From Porphyromonadaceae bacterium (GTDB lineage Bacteria > Bacteroidota > Bacteroidia > Bacteroidales > Dysgonomonadaceae), in contig JAJFTO010000004.1 of the NCBI GenBank assembly GCA_021372865.1, positions 186,001-250,000 on the forward strand: 64,000 nt of DNA. Direction: 5' to 3'. The position numbers and the translations under genes were made by a program. Positions 45,849-55,517 of this stretch are shown here, one piece after another. The notes under the pieces are model-generated. The model was given only the letters and a program-made list of their open reading frames with translations. It was not told where the DNA came from and did no database searches. Within the stretch, counting starts at the first letter, position 1, and the number at the start of each line of letters is the position of its first letter.

Positions 45849-47543
45849 TTAATCGGCTTTAAGTTTATAGGGTTTCGATAATCTGATGAATGAGTTGTGC
45901 AATGCTTTGCTATAAGCTTCCTGGTAATAAACAATAAAGTGCGACCAGTCGGCCCGGTCTGATAAATCGGCGGCAGCCTTTTTAAGCAATGTGACCTGCT
46001 CAGTACTCTTTAGGGAAAAGTCGTAGATGATGGACGCAATCTCTTCGGCTACCTCTGCCTGATTATTATCATCACGGTGAATGACCTCTATACCATCGTC
46101 CATCCCTTTTTGTTCACCCTGTTTTTGTGCCCAGACACCAAAACCGGAAAGAGAAGTGGTGATGGTGGGAATGGAAAAGGCCACACTTTCATGGGGGGTG
46201 TATCCCCAGGGTTCATAGTAGGAGGGAAAAACAGAGAGATCAAGCCCAATCAGCAGATCGTAATAAGAGAGATTGAAGATTCCGTCATTTCCATTCAAAT
46301 AGGAGGGCGCAAAAATGATTTTTACACTGCTTTCTTTCGAGTTGGTGAAACCCAGATGATACAATTGGTTCATAATCAGGTCGTGGCGGGGGTCAACCAG
46401 CGTGTGCGTAGCAAAGGGGGATTCCTGCTGCAAATCGGTCCTTTCCGGTGAACTGCTTTCTGAAAGCAGAAGCTGAAGATCTTTCCGGGGTCCGTGAATC
46501 CAGGCGGGGATCATGATAAAAGCGATGACATCTTTGGTCAGTTCCTTCATTATACGCAAACGGTTCATGGCTTCAATGAACACATCTATGCCTTTGTTTT
46601 TGTATTCGTAACGACCACTGATGCCAATCAGCAACGCATCGCGATGCAGTGCATAGCCGACTGTTTTTTCCGCCACATCAAGCAAAACTTTCCTGGCTCT
46701 TTTCCTTGCCAGTTTATGGGCATTGCCTTTGGGAATAAAATCTTTTTCAAAACCGTTGGGAGTGACCACTTCGGGCTGACGATCCAGAAACTGGGCGCAT
46801 TCCCGGGCAGTGATTTCACTCACTGTGGTAAAGCAATCCACATTTTTGGCGGCTGCTTTTTCAATGGAGTGTTTGGCTACCATGTTCAGCTGACGTGCCA
46901 TCTGGTCGCCGTTATATTCTTTCAGATGATTGTACAGCGGGAGGTTATTTCCTGCAATGGAACGGCCGATTGAAGTGGCGTGCGTGGTAAACAGGGTCGC
47001 TATTTTAGGAACATATTTTTTGATATAAAGCGCCCCGGTACCCAGCATCCATTCATTGAAGTGAGCCACCACATGGTCCGATTCCAAATGATGAAAACGG
47101 TAAAAACACTCTATCAGCAGGCCGGTGGCATAGGCGAACATAGTCGATTCGAAATAATCTCCGTAAGCATAGATGGAATCAACTCCGTAGTCTGTCCACA
47201 TCCTTGCATAGATCTCATTCTGCCTCTCCAGAAACTGCTCGAACTTTACCAGAAAGACAATTGGACGGCCCGGTATGTCCCACCTGCCGGCACGGATCTC
47301 CAGATGCTGACTCTGAAAAGCGAAATCGCACCACGAGGCGTAAAGACTGCGGTCCTCCAGAAACCAGGGACTCTCTTCCTCTTTCCATATATCGGGTCCA
47401 ATAAAAAAAATACGGTCTTTATATAGTTTCTGAAGTGAACGGGCGCGCGTAGACAAAACAGTGTAAATACCACCTACCTTGTTGCATACTTCCCAGCTGG
47501 ATTCGAAGATGTAGCCGGGAGTATACCTGGCATCTGTTTCCAT
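45849..47543 (-). CDS. Glycogen synthase, GT3 (eukaryote-like) type
   Basis: This 564-residue glycosyltransferase adds glucose to the growing glycogen chain. The N-terminal FESSWEVCNKVGGIYTVLSTRA is the donor-site motif of the GT3 family (animal and yeast glycogen synthases), not the KTGGLGDV type of bacterial GT5 GlgA. The C-terminal PSYYEPWGYTPHESVAFSIPT carries the conserved acidic residues. GT3-type synthases are known in Bacteroidetes. GT3 enzymes generally use UDP-glucose; the donor here is inferred. glgP follows 107 bases later. Its promoter faces that of mfd in a symmetric arrangement. Confidence 0.93.
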   Translation of the reverse strand: METDARYTPGYIFESSWEVCNKVGGIYTVLSTRARSLQKLYKDRIFFIGPDIWKEEESPWFLEDRSLYASWCDFAFQSQHLEIRAGRWDIPGRPIVFLVKFEQFLERQNEIYARMWTDYGVDSIYAYGDYFESTMFAYATGLLIECFYRFHHLESDHVVAHFNEWMLGTGALYIKKYVPKIATLFTTHATSIGRSIAGNNLPLYNHLKEYNGDQMARQLNMVAKHSIEKAAAKNVDCFTTVSEITARECAQFLDRQPEVVTPNGFEKDFIPKGNAHKLARKRARKVLLDVAEKTVGYALHRDALLIGISGRYEYKNKGIDVFIEAMNRLRIMKELTKDVIAFIMIPAWIHGPRKDLQLLLSESSSPERTDLQQESPFATHTLVDPRHDLIMNQLYHLGFTNSKESSVKIIFAPSYLNGNDGIFNLSYYDLLIGLDLSVFPSYYEPWGYTPHESVAFSIPTITTSLSGFGVWAQKQGEQKGMDDGIEVIHRDDNNQAEVAEEIASIIYDFSLKSTEQVTLLKKAAADLSDRADWSHFIVYYQEAYSKALHNSFIRLSKPYKLKAD

Positions 47544-47570
47544 ATCAATATTTTCTTATCTCAAAGGGTA

Positions 47571-47600
47571 CAAAGGTAATAAAAAAATAAGTTACCTTTG
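47571..47600. promoter_or_regulatory. Symmetric divergent promoter pair, glycogen synthase and mfd
   Basis: CAAAGGTAA (47571-47579) and TTACCTTTG (47592-47600) are perfect 9-base inverted arms around 12 bases. Each contains a TACCTTTG -7 box, one per strand, pointing away from the centre: the minus box serves glycogen synthase, the plus box mfd. With this spacing the two polymerases would compete. Clear -33 elements are missing on both sides. Confidence 0.6.
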
Positions 47601-47613
47601 CACTTTCATCTGA

Positions 47614-50600
47614 ATGGTTGACACATTAGACATTACGCAATTACAGCAGCGGTTGGAGAAACACCCCAATGTGACAGCGGCAGGCTCTTTACTGAAAAAC
47701 GTGCATGTTGTATCGGTAACGGGTTTGCACGGTTCGGCGCGTGCCATGTTTTCCGTCGGTCTGTTTCATAAACTTCCCCGCGTATATCTTTATATCCTGA
47801 ATGATGCCGAGACGGCCGGTTATTTCTATCACGACGTGACCCAGATCATGGGCCCGGAAGAAGTTCTTTTTTTTCCGTCGGCCTACAAAAGGGCATCCAA
47901 GTACGGACAGCTGGATGCCGCCAACGAGGTGCTTCGCACCGAGACCTTGAGCCGGTTGCAAAATGTGAGTGAGCAGTTGATTGTCGTAAGCTATCCCGAT
48001 GCACTTGCTGAAAAAACCGTTTCTCGTGAACTACTCAGGGAAAATACGTTGAAAATGGCTGTAGGTGAACGGTTGGATGCCTCTTTCGTGAGCGAGGTGC
48101 TCGACAGTTACGGCTTTCAATACGTGGATTACGTGTATGAGCCGGGACAGTATGCAGTGAGGGGAAGCATCCTCGACGTGTTTTCTTTCTCTGCCGAATA
48201 TCCCTATCGGATCGATTTCTTTGGCGATGAGGTGGAGACCATTCGCAACTTCGACATGGAGACTCAGCTTTCGAAGGAAAAATTCAATGAGATCCGTATT
48301 GTTCCTGCTTTTGAACGTAAGGGAATGAAACAGGCCTCACTCTTCGACTCGCTACCCTCTTCTACTGTCGTGGGTGTGGAAGATATCCGCTGGATAAGCA
48401 GCCGCATTGAGTCGCTGAATGAGGACGAATTGCACATCGATCCGAAAGATGTGGAATTTGTAAGGGCAGACCTGCTGTCGAAAGAAGATTTCATGCAAAA
48501 CATAAAACCTCTTAAACAGGTTCGATTCGATACCAAAATGCTGGATACTCCCGATGCCGTCATCGATTTTCATACTTCGCCACAGCCACTCTATCACAAG
48601 AACTTTGACATGCTGAGTGAATCGCTTCAACGGTTTCGGGATGAGGGATATGCACTCTATATTCTCAGTGACAGCGAAAAACAGCAAAAACGACTGTATC
48701 ATATTTTTGAGGACAGAAATGATCCGATCGACTTTACACCGGTAAGCAAAACCTTGCACGAGGGTTTTTCAGATGTGACGTTGAAAATCTGTTGTTTCAC
48801 CGACCATCAGATATTCGATCGTTTTCACAAATTCAGCCTGAAATCCGACAAAGCCCGTTCGGGAAAGATCGCTCTTACCCTCAAAGAACTGAATCAGTTG
48901 CAGCCGGGCGACTTCGTGGTACACATGGATCACGGCATTGGTAAATTTGCCGGACTGGTACGCTTGCGCATCGGCGACAAGGTGCAGGAGGTGATCAAGC
49001 TTACCTACCTGAACAACGATGCCGTTTTTGTGTCGATTCACGCGCTGCACAAGGTGTCGAAGTACAAAGGGAAAGAGGGTGAGGCACCCCAACTGAACAA
49101 ACTGGGCTCCGGAGCCTGGGAAAAGGTAAAGGAACGTACAAAGTCGAAGATTAAAGATATCGCCCGCGACCTGATTAAACTGTATGCACAACGTCAGCAG
49201 GAAAAGGGTTTCGCCTACTCGAAGGATACATATTTACAGACGGAACTTGAGGCTTCATTCATGTATGAAGATACACCCGACCAGATAAAAGCAACACGTG
49301 ATGTGAAGGCAGACATGCAGAGTGAGCAACCGATGGACCGGCTGATCTGTGGGGATGTAGGCTTCGGAAAGACCGAAATTGCAATTCGTGCAGCCTTCAA
49401 GGCTGCTACAGATGGCAAACAGACGGCCGTACTGGTGCCCACCACCGTACTGGCTACACAGCATTACCATACTTTCAGCGACCGGCTGGCCAACTTTCCG
49501 GTGAAGGTAGATTACCTGAGTCGCGCACGTACATCGAAAGAACAAAAGGATATTCTTGACCAGCTGAAAGAGGGGAAAATTGATATCCTGATTGGGACTC
49601 ACCGGCTGGTAGGTAAGGATGTGCAGTTTAAAGATCTCGGACTGCTCATTATTGATGAGGAACAAAAATTCGGTGTCTCCGTCAAGGAAAAACTGAAACA
49701 ACTGAAGGTGAATGTGGATACACTCACCATGACGGCCACCCCTATTCCCCGAACGCTCCAGTTCTCCCTGATGGGGTCGCGTGACCTCTCTACCATCGGT
49801 ACGCCACCTCCCAACCGTTATCCGGTGCAGACCGAGGTCCACACTTTCGACCTGGAGATCATCCGCGACGCGGTGAACTTCGAGATAAGCCGCAACGGGC
49901 AGGTCTTTATCGTGAACAACCGCATCCAGAATATTTACGAGCTGGAGGCATTGATAAAGCGGGAAATCCCGGATGTACGCGTCGCTGTGGGACATGGCCA
50001 GATGGATCCTAAAAAGCTGGAGGAGGTGATCGCCGATTTTGTGAATCAGGAACAGGATGTACTGATTGCTACCACCATCATCGAGTCGGGAATAGACATG
50101 CCCAACGTGAACACCATCATTGTAATCGATGCACAGAACTTCGGACTGAGCGATTTGCATCAGTTGCGTGGAAGGGTGGGACGCAGTAATAGGAAAGCGT
50201 TCTGCTATCTGCTCGCACCGCCACTCTATACGCTCAGTAGTGACTCGAGACGCCGGCTGCAGGCCATTGAGAACTTTGCAGAGCTGGGTAGCGGTATTCA
50301 CATTGCCATGCAGGATCTCGATATACGTGGTGCCGGGAACCTGCTGGGAGCCGAACAGAGCGGATTCATTGCCGACCTGGGCTATGAAACATATCGCAAG
50401 ATCCTTACGGAGGCTGTACAGGAACTGAGGAAAGACGAGTTTGCAGATCTTTATAAGGAACAGGAAAAAGCGAAGGCCGAGGATCAGGATTTTGTGGAAG
50501 ATGTACTGGTGGAGAGCGACCTGGAGCTGATGTTTCCAGTGATGTATATCCCCAATGATGCCGAACGTGTGGCAATTTACAGAGAACTCGATAACATGGA

Positions 50601-50961
50601 GGCAGAGACTGAAATCATCGATTTCATGAAACGACTGGAGGACCGGTTCGGGAAAATACCGCCGCAAGGCAGGGAGCTGATTCGTATTGTGCGGTTACGG
50701 CGTCTGGCCAAATCACTTGGGATAGAAAAGATTGTTCTGAAAAATGAGCAGATGATCCTGAATCTGGTGTCGGATGAAAATTCACCCTATTACAGTTCTC
50801 CGGCGTTCGATAAACTATTGTGGTTCGTGCAGGCACATGCCCGCCAGTGCCGCCTCCGCGAAACAGGAAAAAAGAGATCGGTTGTCATTCGCGATATCAA
50901 TACCGTGGAGACTGGTGTGGCGGCGCTGGAGGAGATGATCGGAGCAGCTGTACCGGCTTAA
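47614..50961 (+). CDS. mfd: Transcription-repair coupling factor Mfd
   Basis: Mfd removes stalled RNA polymerase at DNA lesions and recruits UvrA. The 1115-residue protein has the UvrB-like N-terminal module (YVYEPGQYAVRGSILDVFS), the RNA-polymerase-interaction domain (LQPGDFVVHMDHGIGKFAGL), a RecG-like helicase core with the P-loop GDVGFGKTEIA and DEEQ box, and a C-terminal TRCF domain. The start is ATG 47614, 14 bases after its -7 box, so the leader is very short. Its TAA stop lies within the 4-base TTAA it shares with cysE. Confidence 0.96.
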   Translation: MVDTLDITQLQQRLEKHPNVTAAGSLLKNVHVVSVTGLHGSARAMFSVGLFHKLPRVYLYILNDAETAGYFYHDVTQIMGPEEVLFFPSAYKRASKYGQLDAANEVLRTETLSRLQNVSEQLIVVSYPDALAEKTVSRELLRENTLKMAVGERLDASFVSEVLDSYGFQYVDYVYEPGQYAVRGSILDVFSFSAEYPYRIDFFGDEVETIRNFDMETQLSKEKFNEIRIVPAFERKGMKQASLFDSLPSSTVVGVEDIRWISSRIESLNEDELHIDPKDVEFVRADLLSKEDFMQNIKPLKQVRFDTKMLDTPDAVIDFHTSPQPLYHKNFDMLSESLQRFRDEGYALYILSDSEKQQKRLYHIFEDRNDPIDFTPVSKTLHEGFSDVTLKICCFTDHQIFDRFHKFSLKSDKARSGKIALTLKELNQLQPGDFVVHMDHGIGKFAGLVRLRIGDKVQEVIKLTYLNNDAVFVSIHALHKVSKYKGKEGEAPQLNKLGSGAWEKVKERTKSKIKDIARDLIKLYAQRQQEKGFAYSKDTYLQTELEASFMYEDTPDQIKATRDVKADMQSEQPMDRLICGDVGFGKTEIAIRAAFKAATDGKQTAVLVPTTVLATQHYHTFSDRLANFPVKVDYLSRARTSKEQKDILDQLKEGKIDILIGTHRLVGKDVQFKDLGLLIIDEEQKFGVSVKEKLKQLKVNVDTLTMTATPIPRTLQFSLMGSRDLSTIGTPPPNRYPVQTEVHTFDLEIIRDAVNFEISRNGQVFIVNNRIQNIYELEALIKREIPDVRVAVGHGQMDPKKLEEVIADFVNQEQDVLIATTIIESGIDMPNVNTIIVIDAQNFGLSDLHQLRGRVGRSNRKAFCYLLAPPLYTLSSDSRRRLQAIENFAELGSGIHIAMQDLDIRGAGNLLGAEQSGFIADLGYETYRKILTEAVQELRKDEFADLYKEQEKAKAEDQDFVEDVLVESDLELMFPVMYIPNDAERVAIYRELDNMEAETEIIDFMKRLEDRFGKIPPQGRELIRIVRLRRLAKSLGIEKIVLKNEQMILNLVSDENSPYYSSPAFDKLLWFVQAHARQCRLRETGKKRSVVIRDINTVETGVAALEEMIGAAVPA

Positions 50962-51779
50962 ATAACAAAATCAAAAGGCCCGTTGAATTCTTTGCCCGCT
51001 CTGATCCTTACATCCACAGGGTTGGTCACCAGAGAGTAGGGAATGACACTCCGCGTGAGCCATGCACCCCCGCCGATGGTGGAGTCGTGTCCAATGACCG
51101 TATTTCCGCCCAGGATGGTGGCATTGGCGTAGATGACCACATTGTCTTCAACAGTAGGATGACGCTTCACGTCCGACAGCTTTTTCTCCACATAAAGCGC
51201 TCCCAGCGTCACCCCCTGGTAGATTTTTACATTGTTCCCTATTTCTGCCGTCTCACCAATTACGATACCCGTGCCGTGATCCATGAACAGGTTCTTGCCT
51301 ACTTTGGCAGCCGGGTGGATGTCAATACCCACCTTGGAATGGGCATATTCTGAAAAAAGCCGTGAGATGAGCGGCAGGCCAAGCAGATAAAGCTCATGGG
51401 CGATCCGGTGTACACAGAGCGCGAAAAAACCGGGGTAGGTGATAATCACCTCTTCCAGTGTCTTGGCAGCGGGATCGAACCTCAGGTAACAAGCTGCATC
51501 CTTGTATAATCGTTGCTGAAGCTGCGGAAATTTTTGAAAGAAGGCTTCTGTCTTTTTGTCGGCTGCCTCACTGTTGTGAATGCGGGCGATGTTCAAATGA
51601 AGCTTTTCAGCCGCTTCGCGCAATTCATCCTGCACATTACGGGATTCCGGGCAGTTGCAAATGGGAAACATGAGTGAGACCAGGGTCTCAATGACTTTCT
51701 CCAATTCACATTTATCGATGGGTATGTCAATGGACTGGGGCCGAAATTGTTCAATCAGTTTGTAGGTGTTCTCTGTCAT
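50958..51779 (-). CDS. cysE: Serine O-acetyltransferase
   Basis: The enzyme acetylates serine with acetyl-CoA, the first step to cysteine. The 273-residue protein has the helical N-terminal region (residues 1-140) and a C-terminal left-handed beta helix of hexapeptide repeats. The CysE signature is clear: DIHPAAKVGKNLFMDHGTGIVIGETAEIG and GVTLG (active-site His within MDHGTG). Its stop overlaps that of the convergent mfd. No cysK is adjacent. Its promoter appears to lie inside the 3' end of the upstream DUF4954 gene. Confidence 0.95.
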   Translation of the reverse strand: MTENTYKLIEQFRPQSIDIPIDKCELEKVIETLVSLMFPICNCPESRNVQDELREAAEKLHLNIARIHNSEAADKKTEAFFQKFPQLQQRLYKDAACYLRFDPAAKTLEEVIITYPGFFALCVHRIAHELYLLGLPLISRLFSEYAHSKVGIDIHPAAKVGKNLFMDHGTGIVIGETAEIGNNVKIYQGVTLGALYVEKKLSDVKRHPTVEDNVVIYANATILGGNTVIGHDSTIGGGAWLTRSVIPYSLVTNPVDVRIRAGKEFNGPFDFVI

Positions 51780-51800
51780 AATGCATACGAATAATACCGC

Positions 51801-53792
51801 TCACAAAGATAAGGGTAAAAGTCGTGAAATCAACTCGTCTCCCAGTACCTTCTTTACTTCTATGTGTTTTAAGGTAGCCATTACGAATGGGTTCTTATCG
51901 AAAGCTCCCCGTACATATTCAAAATCCATCGCCCTGTCCTGAATGTTTCCGTCGGCGCCAAAGCCTGTTTTGAAAGAGAGGGAGAATTCCTTCTTTGCAT
52001 CACAAAAGATCATCTCGTCGAGACTCACCACACTCTCTTTCCACTTTTCAACGATCCCGATCACATCTGCCGCGGTAATTTTATCAGCCTTAAGATGATA
52101 AAACGTCTGGATCTTATCCCAGGCCCAGGTCCATTCATTCTCATAATAATCCTGATGCAGCTCCTGAAAGATCTGATTGATCTCCTTCAACTTTGTCAGT
52201 TCGCCGGATTCAATTTTGTTCAGCAGATCGTCGATCTCCGATTTGGGAGCAATCAACCCCGAAATGTCGACCCACTCTCCCAGTCCCGGCCTGTTACCCG
52301 GCTTAAGTTGTTCCCTGATCTCTTCATTGCTTGTGAAACGGGTGCCTTCCAGCCTTTTGATGATAGAGTTTCCCAGAAACTTGTGAATGATGATCTCATA
52401 AAGCTGAAGGCCTTTACGCAGGGCCCGATTGGTAATGATACAACTCTGGTATGTATACATCTCGGAGGTTTCACCTGCTGTTGCCTGAAGATTTTTCAAT
52501 ATCTCCATGCCGGCAAATACCTTCTGAATGGTATAGGGACTGAGCAGATTGAAATTGATGCAATCCAGCCGGTTCGGATCTTTGCGCCGGTCCCGCTCAG
52601 GCCATTTCTTGGCGTCACGGATGGTCCCCACGCTGCGAAGGTTGACTGCCGGTGCGATATAAGTACTGTTATCCTTTTCAATCAGGTATGAAAAGGGCAG
52701 ATTGGAGGTGTCTGCATGTTGATAGTGACGCCCAAGGATCAACGAAAAAGCACCTACCTTGGCAGGCCACAACACGTAAGAATTACTGGTCGTCTTTGCG
52801 CCCCGCTCAACAATACCCTGATGGATGGGTCCGAGCTTGTACATGTGATTGCTCTGGTTGGATCCCGAACCGGCATTCATGAAGGAGAACATACCGGCAA
52901 TAAGCAGGGTGGATTTATGATGTGTCACCGTGTAAGGACCGGCAAAGAGGGCACATGCCTCCCCGTTTTCACCCTGACAGTTGCTGAAAAAGAGGGAGTC
53001 GGAGGCAGAATACCCATGATCGATGTGACAGGCTTGTCCCACGAAACAACGGGTAATGAAAGAGCCTCCATCAATTGTGGATCCGGAAGAGACAATGAAA
53101 TCTTCGGCAATCACATTACGGCCAATATAGACAGGATCGTACACATTGCTGTTGATGCTCCCGTTTTTTAATTTCATGGCACCGGTGATTTTACAATATT
53201 CGCCGATGCGTACATTCTTGATGTAACCCACGTTCACAATCTTACAATTGCGGCCAATGGTACCTCTGTCCGATGCATGTTTGTCGCAGTAAAAGTCGAT
53301 GATGGCTTTCATGCGCTCAATCAATGCCGGCCGGTGACGATAGAGAGAGTAGATGTAAGCAAAGTGGGCCGACAGCTTGTCGTTGATGTGTACCTCTCGT
53401 CCGCCTGTTTCGTTCAGTACGTTCACCTGTACTCCGTTGCCGAAAGTGGTTGTTCCTTCTACCAGGATCACGTCTACGTTCTGTATAAAACAACTGTCGC
53501 CGATTGTGTAGTTGGCAATATAGTTCTGTACATTTTCAATGACCACATTGTCGCCGATGATGCAATTGTGGATGACGGCATTGTTGATTCCGGCATGTTT
53601 CTGCAGGCCGCCGGCAAGCTCAAACTGTGATTCAAAGATACCGAGACTGACTTGTCCCGAGAATTGGGTGTTTTTTACATAGCGGGGATTGAAACCATTC
53701 TTTACAGTCACCTGTCCCCAGTCGGAACAGCTGCATCCGTTCTTCTCAAGCTGGTCCGTTTCATCTTGTGTTAAATTTCTGTGTTGTTGCAT
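51801..53792 (-). CDS. DUF4954 protein, hexapeptide-repeat (beta-helix) type
   Basis: This 663-residue protein matches the Bacteroidetes DUF4954 family as far as I can judge from length and N-terminus. The first half is rich in left-handed beta-helix repeats (AVIHNCIIGDNVVIENVQNYI, YTIGDSCFIQNVDVILVEG, GRNCKIVNVGYIKNVRIGEYCKITG), like acyl- or sugar-nucleotide transferases. The second half is mainly helical (residues about 440-660). No signal peptide is seen, so it should be cytoplasmic. The substrate is unknown. The adjacent cysE is also a hexapeptide-repeat enzyme, but sequence gives no evidence of a shared pathway. Confidence 0.85.
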   Translation of the reverse strand: MQQHRNLTQDETDQLEKNGCSCSDWGQVTVKNGFNPRYVKNTQFSGQVSLGIFESQFELAGGLQKHAGINNAVIHNCIIGDNVVIENVQNYIANYTIGDSCFIQNVDVILVEGTTTFGNGVQVNVLNETGGREVHINDKLSAHFAYIYSLYRHRPALIERMKAIIDFYCDKHASDRGTIGRNCKIVNVGYIKNVRIGEYCKITGAMKLKNGSINSNVYDPVYIGRNVIAEDFIVSSGSTIDGGSFITRCFVGQACHIDHGYSASDSLFFSNCQGENGEACALFAGPYTVTHHKSTLLIAGMFSFMNAGSGSNQSNHMYKLGPIHQGIVERGAKTTSNSYVLWPAKVGAFSLILGRHYQHADTSNLPFSYLIEKDNSTYIAPAVNLRSVGTIRDAKKWPERDRRKDPNRLDCINFNLLSPYTIQKVFAGMEILKNLQATAGETSEMYTYQSCIITNRALRKGLQLYEIIIHKFLGNSIIKRLEGTRFTSNEEIREQLKPGNRPGLGEWVDISGLIAPKSEIDDLLNKIESGELTKLKEINQIFQELHQDYYENEWTWAWDKIQTFYHLKADKITAADVIGIVEKWKESVVSLDEMIFCDAKKEFSLSFKTGFGADGNIQDRAMDFEYVRGAFDKNPFVMATLKHIEVKKVLGDELISRLLPLSL
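51804..51833 (-). promoter_or_regulatory. Predicted cysE promoter inside the end of the DUF4954 gene
   Basis: On the minus strand TTG (51833-51831) is followed after 19 bases by TATCTTTG (51811-51804). Boxes and spacing match the consensus. The whole promoter lies in the last codons of the DUF4954 gene and leaves a leader of about 20 bases. Confidence 0.6.
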
Positions 53793-53859
53793 ACACGATG
53801 ATTCTATATAATTTTTCCGGCTCCCGCCGTTATTTATAAGTTTGTGAAAATGTGGTTTT

Positions 53860-53893
53860 AAGAAAAAACGAGGTACCGGAAGGTAACCTCGTT
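53860..53893 (-). terminator. Intrinsic terminator of recA
   Basis: The arms AACGAGGTACC (53867-53877) and GGTAACCTCGTT (53882-53893) pair with a one-base bulge and a 4-base loop. On the minus strand a T-run follows. Confidence 0.8.
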
Positions 53894-53900
53894 TTGTACA

Positions 53901-54917
53901 TTATTTTTTCTCTTTGAGAGCAGCATAAATAAGCCCTTCCAGTTCTTCGGACAGCTCTGGATTATCTCTGACTGCGATCTTGGCTGCATCGCGCCCTTGT
54001 CCCAGTCTGGTGTCGTTATAACTGTACCACGACCCGCTTTTCTTGATGATATTCAATTCAGATCCTATGTCGATAATTTCACCGGTACGGGAGATGCCTT
54101 CGCCATACATGATGTCGAACTCGGCCTTACGGAACGGAGGAGCAACTTTGTTTTTTACAACCCTCACCCGGGTGGGCTTCCCGATCTGTTCTTCTCCTTC
54201 CTTGATGGGAGAACCGTTTCCCCGTATGTCCAAGCGGACAGAGGCATAAAATTTCAATGCATTACCGCCGGTGGTGGTTTCCGGGTTGCCAAACATGACC
54301 CCAATCTTTTCACGCAGCTGGTTGATAAAGATACAGGTTGTGTTGGTCTTGCTGATGGCCGAAGTGAGTTTCCTGAGTGCCTGTGACATCAAACGGGCCT
54401 GCAGACCCACATTGGAGTCACCCATATCTCCTTCGATCTCCTTCTTGGGCGTGAGGGCTGCCACAGAGTCGATGACAACGATATCGACTGCTGAGGAGCG
54501 GATCAGCTGCTCGGCAATCTCCAATGCTTCTTCGCCGCTACTGGGTTGTGAGATCAGGAGCTCATCGGTGTTGACGCCCAGCTTTTCGGCATAAAAACGG
54601 TCAAATGCGTGCTCTGCATCAATAAAAGCTGCAACGCCTCCTGTTTTCTGTGCTTCGGCGATGGCATGGATGGCGAGCGTGGTTTTACCGGACGATTCGG
54701 GGCCGTAAATCTCTATGACACGTCCGCGGGGATAACCTCCCACGCCCAATGCCACATTTAACCCGATGGAGCCTGAAGAGATCACCGGTATCTCTTCTAC
54801 TTTCTCGTCTCCCATTTTCATGATGGACCCTTTTCCGTACGTTTTTTCAATCTTGTCCATCGCCGCCCGTAGGGCCTTTAGTTTTTCACTGTTGTTGTTC
54901 TCTTTTTCTTCTTCCAT
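53901..54917 (-). CDS. recA: Recombinase RecA
   Basis: RecA forms filaments on single-stranded DNA, catalyses strand exchange and triggers the SOS response. The 338-residue protein is full length, with the Walker A motif GPESSGKT at residues 72-79, Walker B around VVIDSVAAL, and the DNA-binding loop region ([20 protein letters not shown]). It lies at the end of a minus-strand run with bcp and dprA and has its own terminator. I see no clear SOS box or promoter in the 70 bases upstream. Confidence 0.98.
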   Translation of the reverse strand: MEEEKENNNSEKLKALRAAMDKIEKTYGKGSIMKMGDEKVEEIPVISSGSIGLNVALGVGGYPRGRVIEIYGPESSGKTTLAIHAIAEAQKTGGVAAFIDAEHAFDRFYAEKLGVNTDELLISQPSSGEEALEIAEQLIRSSAVDIVVIDSVAALTPKKEIEGDMGDSNVGLQARLMSQALRKLTSAISKTNTTCIFINQLREKIGVMFGNPETTTGGNALKFYASVRLDIRGNGSPIKEGEEQIGKPTRVRVVKNKVAPPFRKAEFDIMYGEGISRTGEIIDIGSELNIIKKSGSWYSYNDTRLGQGRDAAKIAVRDNPELSEELEGLIYAALKEKK

Positions 54918-54987
54918 AATGTACAGTTTCTCACTTTTTTGTCATTACACAAATAATCTTTCCCTGAAGATCATCTTCAGTAAATCA

Positions 54988-55449
54988 TCATTGAATCCCC
55001 AAAATCTGTTCAGCATGGTTTCCGGTGTTTACGGCTTTTCCTTTGATTATGTGGCTGATAATACCCTGCTCATCGATCAGGAAGGTGGTACGCACGGTTC
55101 CCATGAATTTTTTGCCCATCATCGACTTTTCCTGCCATACCCCGAAAGCTTCTACCATTTTTTTTTCGGTATCTGCAATCAGCGGAAAGGGCAGGTTGTA
55201 TTTGTCGATAAACTTCTGATGCGATTTCGCACTGTCGACGCTGACGCCCAAAATCGAATAACCCGCGTTGCGTAGCTCGGCATATCCGTCACGTAGGCTG
55301 CATGCCTGTGCGGTACAGCCGGGTGTCTGATCCTTTGGGTAGAAATAGAGTGCCAGCTTCTTACCGGTATAATCGCTTGCTTTTACCGGGGACCCGTGCT
55401 GGTTGGTTCCCAGTTCCTCGGGTATCTTATCGCCAATTTGTAGTGCCAT
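54988..55449 (-). CDS. bcp: Thioredoxin-dependent thiol peroxidase (Bcp/PrxQ)
   Basis: This 153-residue peroxiredoxin reduces hydrogen peroxide and organic peroxides. The peroxidatic cysteine is C45 in TPGCTAQAC, and C50 is the resolving cysteine of the PrxQ type. FYPKDQTPGC and the C-terminal GTVRTTFLIDEQG segments are typical. It lies 70 bases upstream of recA and 68 bases downstream of dprA, with its own -7 box. It likely gives peroxide tolerance to an anaerobe. Confidence 0.96.
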   Translation of the reverse strand: MALQIGDKIPEELGTNQHGSPVKASDYTGKKLALYFYPKDQTPGCTAQACSLRDGYAELRNAGYSILGVSVDSAKSHQKFIDKYNLPFPLIADTEKKMVEAFGVWQEKSMMGKKFMGTVRTTFLIDEQGIISHIIKGKAVNTGNHAEQILGIQ

Positions 55450-55478
55450 TGATTTTTATCTGTTAGATATTAATAGTT

Positions 55479-55486
55479 CAAAGATA
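55479..55486 (-). promoter_or_regulatory. Predicted bcp promoter, -7 box
   Basis: On the minus strand this reads TATCTTTG, 29 bases before the bcp start. No TTG is found at -33. Confidence 0.45.
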
Positions 55487-55517
55487 GTAAAAAAGTAAAA
55501 ATTCAGAGGATGTTTCA

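Noticed and set aside
49255..50667. A 470-codon open frame on the minus strand opposite mfd
   Set aside because: It mirrors the codon pattern of mfd, has no recognisable domains or start signals, and mfd is clearly the real gene.
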